The notes beneath the pieces were generated by a model. That model did no database searches. It was not told the DNA's origin and saw nothing but the letters and a program-made list of their open reading frames with translations. A DNA stretch of 64,000 nt from Actinomadura barringtoniae. GTDB lineage: Bacteria > Actinomycetota > Actinomycetes > Streptosporangiales > Streptosporangiaceae. Location of the stretch: NCBI RefSeq assembly GCF_017573505.1, contig NZ_JAGEOJ010000018.1:124001-188000 (forward strand), written 5' to 3'. Below, piece by piece: positions 22,970 through 31,687 of the stretch. Position 1 is the stretch's first letter, and every line of letters begins with the position of its first letter. The translations under genes and the position numbers were made by a program.

Positions 22970-24073
22970 ATGCCGGAAGCCTCCCTGTCACTGCGCACCC
23001 TCAACCGGACCCACCTGGTCCGCCAGCTGCTGGTCGAACGGTCCACGCTGCCCGCGCTGGACACGATCCGGCACCTGGTGGCGGTCCAGGGACAGGAGCC
23101 CAACTGGCCGTACGTCGGGCTCTGGACACGCCTGGTGGACTTCCGCCGCGAGGACCTGGCCGCACTGCTGGACGAACGCGCCGTCGTCCGCGGCACGACG
23201 CTGCGGCGCACCGTTCACCTGACGACCGCGGAGGACTTCCTCTGGCTGCGTCCGAGCGTGCTGCCCATCGTGATGAGCGCGCTGAAGACGGCCTATTTCG
23301 CCGACGAGATCGAGGGCATGGACCTCGCCGAGCTGGAGAAGGCCGGCCGTGAGCTGATCACCGGGCGCGAGCTCACCCGCCGCGAGTTCGCCAAGCTGCT
23401 CGGTGAGCGCTACCCGGACCGCCTGCCCCGGCGGCTGGCCGAGGCGGTCGAGGTCATGATCCCGATGGTGCACGGCACGGCGGTCGGCGCATGGGGCGGT
23501 TGGAGCGGCGCCAAGAACGTCTCGGTCTCGATCGCCGAAGAGACGCTCGGCGCGCCTTTGGTGGCCGGTCCGGAGCCCGAGAAGCTGATCCTGCGCTACC
23601 TGACCGCGTTCGGGCCCGCCGGGGTGATGGATGTCCAGGCCTGGTCGGGCACCACTCGCCTGCGCGAGGTCATGAACGGCATGCGCGACCGGCTGCGCGT
23701 CTACAAGAGTGAGGAAGGACAGGAGCTCTTCGACGTACCGGACGGCCCGATCGCCGACGCCGACCTGCCTGTCCCGGTGCGCTTCCTGCCCGCGTTCGAC
23801 AACGCCGTGCTCGGCTACAAGGACCGCACCCGGATGATCAGCGAGGACGACCGCAAGCAGATCGCCTGGGAGGGCTCGGCCGGGGTGCCGCTCTTCCTGG
23901 TCGACGGCTTCGTCCGCGGCCGCTGGTCCATCAAGGCCGACGAACTGCGCGTGACCCCGTTCCGTCCCCTGACGCCCGCCGAGCAAGAAGCCGTAAGCGA
24001 GGAGGCCACTTACCTCCTGGCCTTCCTCGTTCCCGACGGCGCCACGCTCGCCCCAGTCATTGAACACGTCTAG
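22970..24073 (+). CDS. Winged-helix DNA-binding protein, AlkZ/YcaQ family
   Basis: 367 residues from the ATG at 22970; a TTG at 22955 is an alternative. The whole length matches the HTH_42 (AlkZ) family, which includes DNA glycosylases that repair crosslinks in antibiotic producers. A QGQ motif (Gln40, Gln42, in LVAVQGQEP) sits where the AlkZ subfamily has its catalytic QxQ. Also typical are LRRTVHLTTAEDFLWLRP and the late FLPAFDNAVLGYKDR. Glycosylase activity is inference. Its TAG stop shares CTAG with the stop of the convergent gene. Confidence 0.82.
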   Translation: MPEASLSLRTLNRTHLVRQLLVERSTLPALDTIRHLVAVQGQEPNWPYVGLWTRLVDFRREDLAALLDERAVVRGTTLRRTVHLTTAEDFLWLRPSVLPIVMSALKTAYFADEIEGMDLAELEKAGRELITGRELTRREFAKLLGERYPDRLPRRLAEAVEVMIPMVHGTAVGAWGGWSGAKNVSVSIAEETLGAPLVAGPEPEKLILRYLTAFGPAGVMDVQAWSGTTRLREVMNGMRDRLRVYKSEEGQELFDVPDGPIADADLPVPVRFLPAFDNAVLGYKDRTRMISEDDRKQIAWEGSAGVPLFLVDGFVRGRWSIKADELRVTPFRPLTPAEQEAVSEEATYLLAFLVPDGATLAPVIEHV

Positions 24074-24978
24074 CGGACGCGGTGGAGGAGGGGGTCGCCG
24101 GTGGTGAGGCGGCGGACGTTCTCGGCGGCGACCTTGAAGTAGCGGTCCCAGGTCTCCCGGGTCAGCCAGGCGACGTGCGGCATGAGGACGACGTTGTCGA
24201 GGGCGTTCAGCGGGTTGCTCGCGGGCACCGGCTCCTCCTCGAAGACGTCCAGGCCCGCGCCCGCGAGGCGTCCTGAGGTCAGTGCGTCCACGAGCGCGGC
24301 CTCGTCGATCACGGCGCCGCGTGCGGTGTTGACGACGATCGCGCCGGGCGGCAACAGCGCGAGGCGGCGGCGGTCGAGGAGGTGGTGCGTCTCGTCGGTC
24401 AGCGGGATGTGCACCGAGACGATGTCGCTCGCCCGGAGGAGATCGTCCAGCGGGCGCCAGGCCGGATCGTGGGGGCGGGGCGTACGCGAGGTGAACAGGA
24501 CCCGCGCGCCCATCGCCTCCAGCGTCCCGCGCAGCAGCGTCGCGATCTCGCCGCTGCCGAGGAGGCCGACCGTACGGCCTGCGAGCTCGCCGCCGACCAT
24601 GGAGCGTTCGGCGGGCCAGCCGTGGCCTTCGCGGGTCAGCCGGTCGAACGTGGCGAGCCTGCGGAGCGCGGACAGCATGAGCAGCAGGGACGTCTCGGCG
24701 ACGGCCCGCGCGTTCTGGCCGGGCATGTTGGCCACGGCGATGCCGCGTTCGGCGGCAGCGTCCAGGTCGATCGTGTTGACGCCGGTGCCGAGCTTCTGGA
24801 TCAGCCTCAGCTTGGGCGCGCGGTCCATGTCCGCGCCGGTCAGCGGGCGCAGCACGTGCCAGATGACCTCGGTGTCGGGCAGCAGCTCGAAGAAGCGCTC
24901 ATCGTCTTGCTCGGAGCAACCGACCACGTCCAGGCCGGGCTCGTCGTAGTCCATGTCGTAATGCAGAAGCACGCGCAT
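24070..24978 (-). CDS. D-isomer-specific 2-hydroxyacid dehydrogenase
   Basis: About 302 residues from the ATG at 24978 (an ATG at 24987 would add three). The NAD-binding motif is GLLGSGEIA; catalytic residues are visible as Arg in NTARG, Glu in DVFEEEP and His in MPHVAW. It should interconvert a D-2-hydroxy acid and a 2-oxo acid with NAD(H), and is of the phosphoglycerate dehydrogenase-like type without a regulatory domain. The neighbours give no clear pathway. Confidence 0.88.
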   Translation of the reverse strand: MRVLLHYDMDYDEPGLDVVGCSEQDDERFFELLPDTEVIWHVLRPLTGADMDRAPKLRLIQKLGTGVNTIDLDAAAERGIAVANMPGQNARAVAETSLLLMLSALRRLATFDRLTREGHGWPAERSMVGGELAGRTVGLLGSGEIATLLRGTLEAMGARVLFTSRTPRPHDPAWRPLDDLLRASDIVSVHIPLTDETHHLLDRRRLALLPPGAIVVNTARGAVIDEAALVDALTSGRLAGAGLDVFEEEPVPASNPLNALDNVVLMPHVAWLTRETWDRYFKVAAENVRRLTTGDPLLHRVR

Positions 24979-25088
24979 GCAGCCCATCCTGCCGTCTCGT
25001 AGGATTGAGGAACCGTAGCTTCCGCAATGGCTCGTAGCGTTCTTCTCAGCACACCGAACGGCTCACCGAACGAAACAAGGAGCAGGCC

Positions 25089-25538
25089 ATGCTGCGTGGA
25101 GTCGCCACCGTCAACTTCTTCGCCGACGACGTGAACGCCGCGAAGGACTGGTACACCCGGGTCCTGGGCGTCGAGGCCTACTTCGAGCGCCCCGGCTACG
25201 TCGAGTTCCGCTTCGGTGACCACCAGACCGAGCTCGGCATCATCGACGCCCGCTACCGGCCGCCCGCGCTCGCGTCCGGCCCCGGCGGCGCGGTGCTGAA
25301 CTGGGCGGTCGACGACCTCCAGGGCTCGCTGGACCGGCTGATCGAGCTGGGCGCCAAGGAATTGCAGCCGATCACCGAGTTCGGGCCCGGGTTCGTCACC
25401 GCCTCGGTCGTCGACCCGTTCGGCAACGTCCTGGCGATCATGCACAACGTGCACTACCTGGAGATGGTGGGCCAGGAGCGAGTGGGCCAGGAGCGGGCGG
25501 GCCAGGAGCGGATGGACTCGGAGAGGGCGGGCGGCTGA
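25089..25538 (+). CDS. VOC-superfamily (glyoxalase-like) protein
   Basis: A 149-residue VOC protein with one betaalphabetabetabeta pair: TVNFFADDVNAAKDWYTRVLG at the start and FVTASVVDPFGNVLAIM at the end of the second module. It should bind a divalent metal and act on a small molecule, or sequester it. The C-terminus is a repeated VGQER/AGQER tail (about 126-142) encoded by near-identical 15-bp DNA repeats. The ATG follows AAGGAGCAGGCC. The WYL regulator starts 3 bp downstream and probably controls it. Confidence 0.85.
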   Translation: MLRGVATVNFFADDVNAAKDWYTRVLGVEAYFERPGYVEFRFGDHQTELGIIDARYRPPALASGPGGAVLNWAVDDLQGSLDRLIELGAKELQPITEFGPGFVTASVVDPFGNVLAIMHNVHYLEMVGQERVGQERAGQERMDSERAGG

Positions 25539-25541
25539 TCG

Positions 25542-26504
25542 ATGCTGGAGACCTCCGTCCGGCTGCTCCGGCTGCTCGCGCTGCTCCAGACGCGGCGCGA
25601 GTGGTCGGGCGCCGACCTCGCGGGCCGGCTCGGGGTGACGGACCGGACCGTGCGGAACGACATGGAGCGGCTGCGGATCCTCGGCTACCAGGTCGACTCT
25701 TCGACCGGCGTGACCGGCGGCTACCGGATGGGCGCGGGCGCGCAGCTCCCGCCGCTGCTGCTGGACGACGAGGAGGCGGTCGCCATCGCCGTCGGGCTGT
25801 CCACGGCCGCGGCGGGAACGGTGGCGGGCGTGGAGGAGACCTCCGTACGGGCGCTGGCCAAGCTCGAACGGATGCTGCCGTCGCGGCTGCGGCACCGGGT
25901 GAACGCGCTGCAGTCGGCCACGGTGTCGGTGGCGCGGCGCGGGCCCGGCGTGGACCCGGCGACGCTGACCGGCATCGCCGCCGCCGTACGCGACCGCGAG
26001 ACGCTGCGCTTCGACTACCAGGGCAGCGGCGGCGAGGCGACGTCACGGTCCGCCGAGCCGCACCGGCTCGTCTACACAGGGCGCCGCTGGTACCTGGCGG
26101 CCTGGGACACCGGCCGTGAGGACTGGCGAACGTTCCGCGTGGACCGGATGCGGCTGCGCACACCGAACGGCCCGCGCTTCGCGCAGCGTGAGCCCCCCGA
26201 AGGGGACGCGGCGCTGTACGTGATGCGCGGCGTCGGCACCCGGCAGTGGACCTACCAGGCGCGCGTGCGGCTGCACGTGCCGCTGGAGACGGCCGCCGAC
26301 CGGCTCCCGCCCGAGGCCGGCCTGCTGGAGCCGCTGGACGACCAGAGCTGCCTGTTCCTGACGGGCGCGGACGTTCTGCACGACCTCGCCTCGTTCCTCG
26401 GCGGGCTCGGCTTCGGCTTCACGGTGCTCGAACCGGACGCGCTGGCGGACCACCTCCGGACGCTCGCCGACCGCTATCGAGAGGCCGCCACCCCCGACCC
26501 CTAG
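25542..26504 (+). CDS. HTH-WYL transcriptional regulator (YafY type)
   Basis: A protein of 320 residues. The N-terminal DeoR-like helix-turn-helix (RLLALLQTRREWSGADLAG, GVTDRTVRNDMERLR) is followed by a WYL sensor domain (about 140-225; PHRLVYTGRRWYLAAWD with the Trp-Tyr-Leu core) and a WCX-like C-terminus. WYL domains sense small ligands or nucleic acid. It lies 3 bp after the VOC gene, which it probably regulates. Confidence 0.88.
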   Translation: MLETSVRLLRLLALLQTRREWSGADLAGRLGVTDRTVRNDMERLRILGYQVDSSTGVTGGYRMGAGAQLPPLLLDDEEAVAIAVGLSTAAAGTVAGVEETSVRALAKLERMLPSRLRHRVNALQSATVSVARRGPGVDPATLTGIAAAVRDRETLRFDYQGSGGEATSRSAEPHRLVYTGRRWYLAAWDTGREDWRTFRVDRMRLRTPNGPRFAQREPPEGDAALYVMRGVGTRQWTYQARVRLHVPLETAADRLPPEAGLLEPLDDQSCLFLTGADVLHDLASFLGGLGFGFTVLEPDALADHLRTLADRYREAATPDP

Positions 26505-26531
26505 CATTGGTGGTGAAGGAGGCGATGCGCC

Positions 26532-27593
26532 GTGTCGTCGGAGACGCTGCCGGAACAACGAGCGGAACGGCTGTGCGAGATGCTCGCGAGCCGGATCGTC
26601 CAGGCGCCGATGGCGGGCGGCGGGTCCCGGCCGGCGCTGGTGGCGGCCGTGGCCGAGGCGGGCGCGCTGGGCTTCCTCGCCGCCGGCTACAAGACCGCCG
26701 CCCAGGTCAGGGCCGAGATCAACCAGACGCGCGCGGCGACCTCCCGGCCGTTCGGCCTCAACCTGTTCATGCCCGCGACCGAGCCGGTAGACGAGGTCAC
26801 GCTGGCCGCCTACCGCGACCGGATGATCCCCGAGGCCAAGCGGCTCGGCGTCGCCGTCGGCGCGACCAAGGATCGTTCCGACGACTGGGACGCCAAGATC
26901 GCCGACCTGATGAACGATCCGCCGGCGGTCATCTCGTTCACCTTCGGCTGCCCCGAGGACCAGATCATCAGGGCGTTCCAGCAGCGCGGCGCGATCGTCG
27001 TCGTCACGGTGACGTCCGTCGAGGAGGCCCGGACCGCGGCCGCCGCCGACGCCCTGTGCGTTCAGGGCGACGAGGCGGGCGCGCACCGCGGGACGTTCTC
27101 CAACGAGGACTGGGGCGCGGTGGCGCTGCGGGCGCTCGTTCCCGCCGTACGGGCCATCACCGAGCAGCCCATCCTCGCCGCGGGGGGCCTGATGAACGGC
27201 GAGGCCATCGCCGCCATCCTCGATCTCGGCGCGGACGCGGGCCAGCTCGGCACCGCGTTCGTGCGCTGCCCGGAGAGCGGCGCGAGCGACGTTCACAAGA
27301 ACGCGCTCGCCGACCCGCGCTTCACCGCGACGGCGGTGACGCGGGCGTTCAGCGGACGGCCCGCGCGCGGCCTGGTCAACCGGTTCCAGGCCGAGCACTC
27401 GCCGTACGCGCCCGCCGCCTATCCCGAGATCCACTACATGACCTCGCCGCTGCGCAAGGCCGCGGCCGCGCAGGGCGACGCCGAGTCGGTCAACCTGTGG
27501 GCGGGCACGTCCTGGAGGCTCGCCACCGACGCCCCCGCCGCCGAGATCGTGGAACGCCTGAAGTCCGAACTGGCCGCCTCCGCCCGCCGCTGA
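26532..27593 (+). CDS. Nitronate monooxygenase / NPD-like FMN enzyme
   Basis: 353 residues from a GTG. It has the TIM-barrel FMN fold: IVQAPMAGGGSRPALVAAVAEAG at the start, LNLFMPATEPV, a CVQGDEAGAHRG segment holding the catalytic His, and phosphate-binding AAGGLMNGEAI. Family members oxidise nitronates such as propionate-3-nitronate with oxygen. It is followed by a strong terminator, so it is the last gene of its transcript. Physiological substrate unknown. Confidence 0.88.
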   Translation: MSSETLPEQRAERLCEMLASRIVQAPMAGGGSRPALVAAVAEAGALGFLAAGYKTAAQVRAEINQTRAATSRPFGLNLFMPATEPVDEVTLAAYRDRMIPEAKRLGVAVGATKDRSDDWDAKIADLMNDPPAVISFTFGCPEDQIIRAFQQRGAIVVVTVTSVEEARTAAAADALCVQGDEAGAHRGTFSNEDWGAVALRALVPAVRAITEQPILAAGGLMNGEAIAAILDLGADAGQLGTAFVRCPESGASDVHKNALADPRFTATAVTRAFSGRPARGLVNRFQAEHSPYAPAAYPEIHYMTSPLRKAAAAQGDAESVNLWAGTSWRLATDAPAAEIVERLKSELAASARR

Positions 27594-27616
27594 AGCCGTC
27601 TGGAGGCCCGGCTGTG

Positions 27617-27655
27617 GGGCCCGGCTGAGGCCCGGCCGGGGCTCAGCCGGGGCCC
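27617..27655 (+). terminator. Strong hairpin after nitronate monooxygenase
   Basis: GGGCCCGGCTGAG (27617-27629) pairs with CTCAGCCGGGGCCC (27642-27655) over 13 bp with a single bulged G and a 12-nt loop. The surrounding GGCCCGGC repeats may allow alternative pairings. It lies 24 bp after the stop codon. Confidence 0.65.
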
Positions 27656-27794
27656 GGCCGCAGGCCCAGGTAGGGGCCGGTTCGGCTCCGCTCAGTGATC
27701 TACGCGAAGCGGACCGTATTGGTACACCCCCGCCTGCCCAATCGTGCGGTTTCACCGATACCTTTCGCGTACGGGATCTTCGGGGAGGTCGGCG

Positions 27795-28658
27795 TTGGCG
27801 CGTATCGGGGTGCGTGGCGGAGCTTTGCTGTGCGTGGCCGTGCTGGGGGCGGGAGCGGCGGTGAGCGGCTGCCGGGCGACCGCCGGAACGAGCCCGATCA
27901 ACCCGCCGACCGTCAGGGCGTCCCCGGCCGGGGGAGCCGCCTCCGGGACGCCGGCCGACGCCGCCGTGTGGCGCCGCTGGGGACTCAAGCCGATGGCTCC
28001 CGCGCCGCCCGCCCCGGCCGAGGCCGACAAGCCGATCAAGCTCACCAAGCGCGGCGGCTACGTGCCGATCATCACCAGCGTTCCCACCAAGGACAAGGTC
28101 GTCTTCGTCACGATCGACGACGGCAAGGAGAAGGACCCGAAGTTCGTCCAGATGATGACCGACCTGCGGATCCCCATCTCGATGTTCCTCACGCGGGACT
28201 CGATCCTGGACAACTACGACTACTTCAAGCCGCTGCAGGCCCTCGGCAACCACATCCAGAACCACACGCTCACCCACCCGGTGATGAGCAACCTCGGGCC
28301 CGACGGGCAGAAGACCGAGATCTGCGGCGAGCAGAAGCTGCTCACTCAGCACTACGGCACCGCCCCGCTGCTGTTCCGGCCCCCGTTCGGCCGCTACAAC
28401 GACGCCACGCAGCTCGCCGCCGACAAGTGCGGCCCCCGCGCGCTCGTCATGTGGCGCGAGTCGATGCAGATCCACGACATGCAGTACGACGAGCCGGACA
28501 AGAAGCTGCGGCCGGGCGACATCATCCTCGCCCACTTCCGCGGCCCGGACGAGCTCAAGGGCGAGTCCATGGTCGGCATGTTCACCGCGCTGCTCACGAG
28601 GATCCGCAAGCAGGGCTTCGCCGTCGCCCGCCTGGAGGACTACATCAAGGCCCCGTGA
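27795..28658 (+). CDS. Polysaccharide deacetylase lipoprotein
   Basis: 287 residues from the TTG at 27795, chosen because GGGGAGG lies 6 nt upstream and because it gives a clean lipoprotein signal ending AAVSGC; a GTG at 27744 would add 17 residues. The NodB domain carries TIDDG (catalytic Asp pair), HTLTHP (metal His) and RPPFGRYN. It should remove acetyl groups from peptidoglycan or another glycan outside the membrane. Its downstream neighbour DUF3140 has its own strong ribosome site. Confidence 0.88.
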   Translation: MARIGVRGGALLCVAVLGAGAAVSGCRATAGTSPINPPTVRASPAGGAASGTPADAAVWRRWGLKPMAPAPPAPAEADKPIKLTKRGGYVPIITSVPTKDKVVFVTIDDGKEKDPKFVQMMTDLRIPISMFLTRDSILDNYDYFKPLQALGNHIQNHTLTHPVMSNLGPDGQKTEICGEQKLLTQHYGTAPLLFRPPFGRYNDATQLAADKCGPRALVMWRESMQIHDMQYDEPDKKLRPGDIILAHFRGPDELKGESMVGMFTALLTRIRKQGFAVARLEDYIKAP

Positions 28659-28731
28659 ACGCAGGGCCCCGTCCCGGCCATGCATGACCGTTCGCCTGCC
28701 GGGTAGGCCGGGCCTCCAAGAGGAGGTAACG

Positions 28732-29031
28732 ATGGGCGAAGCGTTCCCGGGCGAGTCCGAGCTGGTGTGGGAGGAGTTCCACCAGATCGTCAACATGACC
28801 TCCGACGAGCTGCGGGCCGTTCTCACCGCGGAGGTCTCCGAGGGGCCGCGCGACCTCGGCGCTCAGGTCGCGGAGGTCCTGCACAAGCGCAAGGCCGACC
28901 TCACCGGCGCGGACACCGAGGTAATGCGCCAGGTCGTCGACTTCGTCGAGGACCGCCTGGAGGAGGACCCGGCCGACAAGGACGGCTGGCGCCGGTCCCT
29001 GATGACCGTCGGCCACGACCCGTTCCGCTGA
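28732..29031 (+). CDS. DUF3140 family protein
   Basis: 99 residues; the ATG follows a near-perfect AGGAGGTAACG. The segment WEEFHQIVNMTSDELRAVL is the DUF3140 signature. It is acidic and soluble, with no known activity. The last codons (TVGHDPFR and stop) form the first copy of a 27-bp tandem repeat that continues past the gene. In other actinobacteria such proteins are small accessory factors; nothing here shows a specific role. Confidence 0.8.
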   Translation: MGEAFPGESELVWEEFHQIVNMTSDELRAVLTAEVSEGPRDLGAQVAEVLHKRKADLTGADTEVMRQVVDFVEDRLEEDPADKDGWRRSLMTVGHDPFR

Positions 29032-29083
29032 CCGTCGGTCACGGCCCCGTTCCGCTGACCGTCTGCCACGGCCCCGTTCCGCT
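29004..29083 (+). repeat. Three tandem copies of a ~27-bp unit at the DUF3140 stop
   Basis: Units at 29004-29029, 29030-29056 and 29057-29083 each begin GACCGTC and end CCGTTCCGCT with few differences (the first is 26 bp). The first encodes the end of DUF3140; the others are outside the gene. Copy number may vary between strains. Confidence 0.75.
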
Positions 29084-29153
29084 GACGGATCGGTCACCGA
29101 GGTCCGCGGGCGGCAGGCGGATCAACGGGACCGGTGCGGGGTAGGGATCATGA

Positions 29154-29930
29154 GTGATCCATACGCTGCCAGGTCAGGGCCTCACCGAGCTCGGTGAGCT
29201 CGCGCTGGCCCTGGTCCTGTCGGCCGCGATCGGCCTGGAGCGCGGCCTGCGCAACAAGAGCGCGGGCCTGCGCACCCACACGCTGGTCGGCGTCGGGGCG
29301 GCGCTGTTCATGCTGGTGAGCAAGTACGGCTTCGAGAACGTCCCGGGCGACCACGTCTCGTTCGACCCCTCCCGGGTCGCGGCGCAGATCGTCTCCGGCA
29401 TCGGTTTCATCGGCGGCGGCCTGATCTTCGTCCGCCGCGACGCGGTCCGCGGCCTCACCACGGCGGCGGTCGTCTGGGTCACCGCCGCGATCGGCATGGC
29501 GGCGGGCGGCGGCCTGTGGGTCCTCGCGGTCGCCGTGACCGCCGGGCACTTCATCGTCGTGTACGGGCTGAGCGGCCTGTCCAAGCGCCTGCCGCTCGAC
29601 CGCTTCACCCGCTTCGGCCAGAGCCGCGTACGCCTGGTCTACCAGGACGGCCAGGCCGCGCTCCGGCACGCCCTCATGGAGTGCACCCAGCGCGGCTTCT
29701 CGGTCTCGGAGCTCTCGGTCGACCGCGAGTTCCCCGACGACGACTCCGACCTCGGCCGCGACGAGCGCCGCGACCGCGACGAACCCGCGACCCGCCGCCG
29801 GCACCGCCTGGCCTCGGTCACCCTGGTCCTGGAGGGAACGGGCTCGATCCACGACCTCACCGCCGCCCTCAGCGAACTGCCCGCCGTCGTCAGCGTCACC
29901 GCGGGCGACGTCCGCGACGACAACGACTAG
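29154..29930 (+). CDS. MgtC/SapB family membrane protein
   Basis: A protein of 258 residues. The N-terminal half (about 10-140) has five membrane helices with the MgtC core: LALALVLSAAIGLERGLRNK, GLRTHTLVGVGAALFML and IVSGIGFIGGGLIF. The C-terminal half (about 155-258) is a cytoplasmic ACT-like domain with a charged Arg/Asp linker. MgtC proteins help growth at low magnesium or acid pH and modulate membrane energetics. The start is GTG after AGGG. Confidence 0.88.
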   Translation: MIHTLPGQGLTELGELALALVLSAAIGLERGLRNKSAGLRTHTLVGVGAALFMLVSKYGFENVPGDHVSFDPSRVAAQIVSGIGFIGGGLIFVRRDAVRGLTTAAVVWVTAAIGMAAGGGLWVLAVAVTAGHFIVVYGLSGLSKRLPLDRFTRFGQSRVRLVYQDGQAALRHALMECTQRGFSVSELSVDREFPDDDSDLGRDERRDRDEPATRRRHRLASVTLVLEGTGSIHDLTAALSELPAVVSVTAGDVRDDND

Positions 29931-29939
29931 CCCACGGCG

Positions 29940-30374
29940 CTAAACGGTCAGCTCCCGCTCGTAAGTCAGCAGCGTCTCCACGAACATCCGCCGCTCATCC
30001 GGGCTGAGCGGCTCCAGCGCCTTGCGCCACGCCTGCGCCCCGCGCCCCAGCCAGTCCTTGATGGCCGTCTCGTGGGCCGCGGCGATGCTCACGATCGTGC
30101 GCCGCCGATCGTTCTCGTCCGTCTGCCGGTCCAGAATCCCCTGCCGCCCGAGCTCGCCGACCATCAGGCTCACCGTCGCCGGGGTCACCTCGAGCCGGGA
30201 CGCCAGCTCGTTCACGCTCATCGGCCCGTCGAACAGCAGGTAGGCCAGCAACGACAGATGCCGGGGAGCGAGCGAGAACGACTCCAGCTCCTTGGGCACC
30301 CCGAGCCGCTTGGCGCGCCCGACCACCCGAGGCATCAGGAGCAGCAAAGCCCTGATCCCGTCCTCGACCTCCAT
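29940..30374 (-). CDS. MarR-family regulator
   Basis: A 144-residue winged-helix regulator: MSVNELASRLEVTPATVSLMV is the recognition region and DENDRRRTIVSIAA the wing. The C-terminal half is helical for dimerisation. It is convergent with the MgtC gene and lies 9 bp downstream of the ParA-like gene, in the same direction, so it may share its transcript. Ligand and targets unknown. Confidence 0.87.
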   Translation of the reverse strand: MEVEDGIRALLLLMPRVVGRAKRLGVPKELESFSLAPRHLSLLAYLLFDGPMSVNELASRLEVTPATVSLMVGELGRQGILDRQTDENDRRRTIVSIAAAHETAIKDWLGRGAQAWRKALEPLSPDERRMFVETLLTYERELTV

Positions 30375-30383
30375 GCCCCGAGG

Positions 30384-31394
30384 TTACCTGCGCTCGAAGC
30401 CGTCCCCCACGGTCGCCGCCAGCGTCAGGAACGCGTCCCGCGTACGGGCCTGCAGCAGCTCGACGTCGACCTCCGCGTCCTGCGCCAGATGCGGATCGTA
30501 CGGAACGGTCACCACGGCCTGGCACCGCTTGTCGAAGTGCGTCCGCAACGCCTCGATGTCGACGCCCGCGCCCTTGCCGGGCCGGATGCTCGACAGCACC
30601 ACGACCGCGTTCCTCGCGAGCCGCGTGTGCCCGTGCGCCTCCAGCCAGTCCAGCGTCGCGCTCGCCGAACGCGCCGACGCCACCGACGGGATCGTCACCA
30701 GCACGACCTGGTCCGCCAGCTCCAGAACGGCGCCCATCGCCGAGTGCAGCAGTCCCGTCCCGCAGTCGGTGATGCAGATCGAGTAGAAGTGCTCCAGCAG
30801 TCGCACCGCGCTCCGGTAGTCGTGATCGGTGAAGGCCTTCGACAGCTCCGGGTCCCGCGCCGACGCCAGGATCTCCAGCCGGCTCGAGATCGACTGCGAG
30901 GTGAAGGCCCGCACGTCCGCGTACCGCGGATGGGGAACCGAGGCCATCTCCGCCAGCAGATCCCGTACCGAGGCGGGCGTCTCCATCCGCACCTTCTCCG
31001 ACAGCGTCCCGTGGTCGGGGTTCGCGTCGACCGCGATCACCCGGTCGCCCCGGATCGACGCCAGCGCCGACCCGAGCCCCACCGCCGTCGTCGTCTTCCC
31101 GACCCCGCCCTTCAGGCTGAGCACCGCCACCCTGTGATGCCCGCCCGCCACCGGCGTCCGCACCCGCGCGATCAGCTCCCGCCGCCGCACCTCCGCGGCC
31201 GACTCCGGCGGATGCACCCGCCCCCGCGAGGCCCGGTGCACCAGCCGCCGCCACCCGTGCTCCGGTACGGCCCGCCGCCCTCGCAGCAACCGGTCCGGCG
31301 TCAGCGCGTCCGTGGCTCCCAGGTAGGCATCCAGCGGAATCGTCGCGTCCGCGGGATCGGGAGGCGCCCCCACCGGCCGGCCGTGCTGCGTCAC
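30384..31394 (-). CDS. ParA/MinD-like P-loop ATPase
   Basis: 336 residues from a GTG at 31394 that follows GGGGAGGGCAAC; a GTG at 31493 would add 33 residues containing CEHC. The deviant Walker A motif KGGVGKTTT and the later VDANPDHGTLSEK place it in the ParA/MinD superfamily, close to the single ATPases found near actinobacterial secretion or partition loci. A basic N-terminal region (about 1-90) precedes the ATPase domain. It lies next to an AT-rich, GCAAC-rich island and a small helical protein. A DNA- or surface-positioning role is inference. Confidence 0.82.
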   Translation of the reverse strand: MTQHGRPVGAPPDPADATIPLDAYLGATDALTPDRLLRGRRAVPEHGWRRLVHRASRGRVHPPESAAEVRRRELIARVRTPVAGGHHRVAVLSLKGGVGKTTTAVGLGSALASIRGDRVIAVDANPDHGTLSEKVRMETPASVRDLLAEMASVPHPRYADVRAFTSQSISSRLEILASARDPELSKAFTDHDYRSAVRLLEHFYSICITDCGTGLLHSAMGAVLELADQVVLVTIPSVASARSASATLDWLEAHGHTRLARNAVVVLSSIRPGKGAGVDIEALRTHFDKRCQAVVTVPYDPHLAQDAEVDVELLQARTRDAFLTLAATVGDGFERR

Positions 31395-31493
31395 GTTGCC
31401 CTCCCCGACGATCGATCGCGCACAGTGCTCACACGTGTGCGTTCCGTACCGCCGCCCAAAGATTGTTAAACGACCCCGCCCCCTCTGCGCCAC

Positions 31494-31687
31494 CCTGCGC
31501 GTTCACCTCCATCCCATTGCAACACTATCCACGCCGACTCATTGCATTAAATTCAGAGCAGTTGCAATGATCTCTAGCTCTCTACCTGCATCAATGCCAT
31601 CTATTCGCAACGAGCATGTTGCCAGAATCATGAACGCAACGTAGCTTTTCCTAAGTCAGAAACTTTGGAACGCAAGGGAGAGGTGCG
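31494..31687. promoter_or_regulatory. AT-rich intergenic island with repeated GCAAC/GTTGC sites
   Basis: This gap is much richer in A/T than its surroundings. It holds an inverted pair ATTGCAAC (31516-31523) and GTTGCAAT (31561-31568), a CATTGCAT between them (31540-31547), and an inverted repeat GCAAC-gagcat-GTTGC (31607-31622) with another GCAAC at about 31635. It lies between the ParA-like gene and a divergent small gene, so it serves as promoter region and possibly as a binding array. Confidence 0.5.

Noticed and set aside
22915..29083. CRISPR-like arrays
   Set aside because: The short tandem repeats at 22915 and 29004 have no spacers of regular length between copies and no cas genes nearby.
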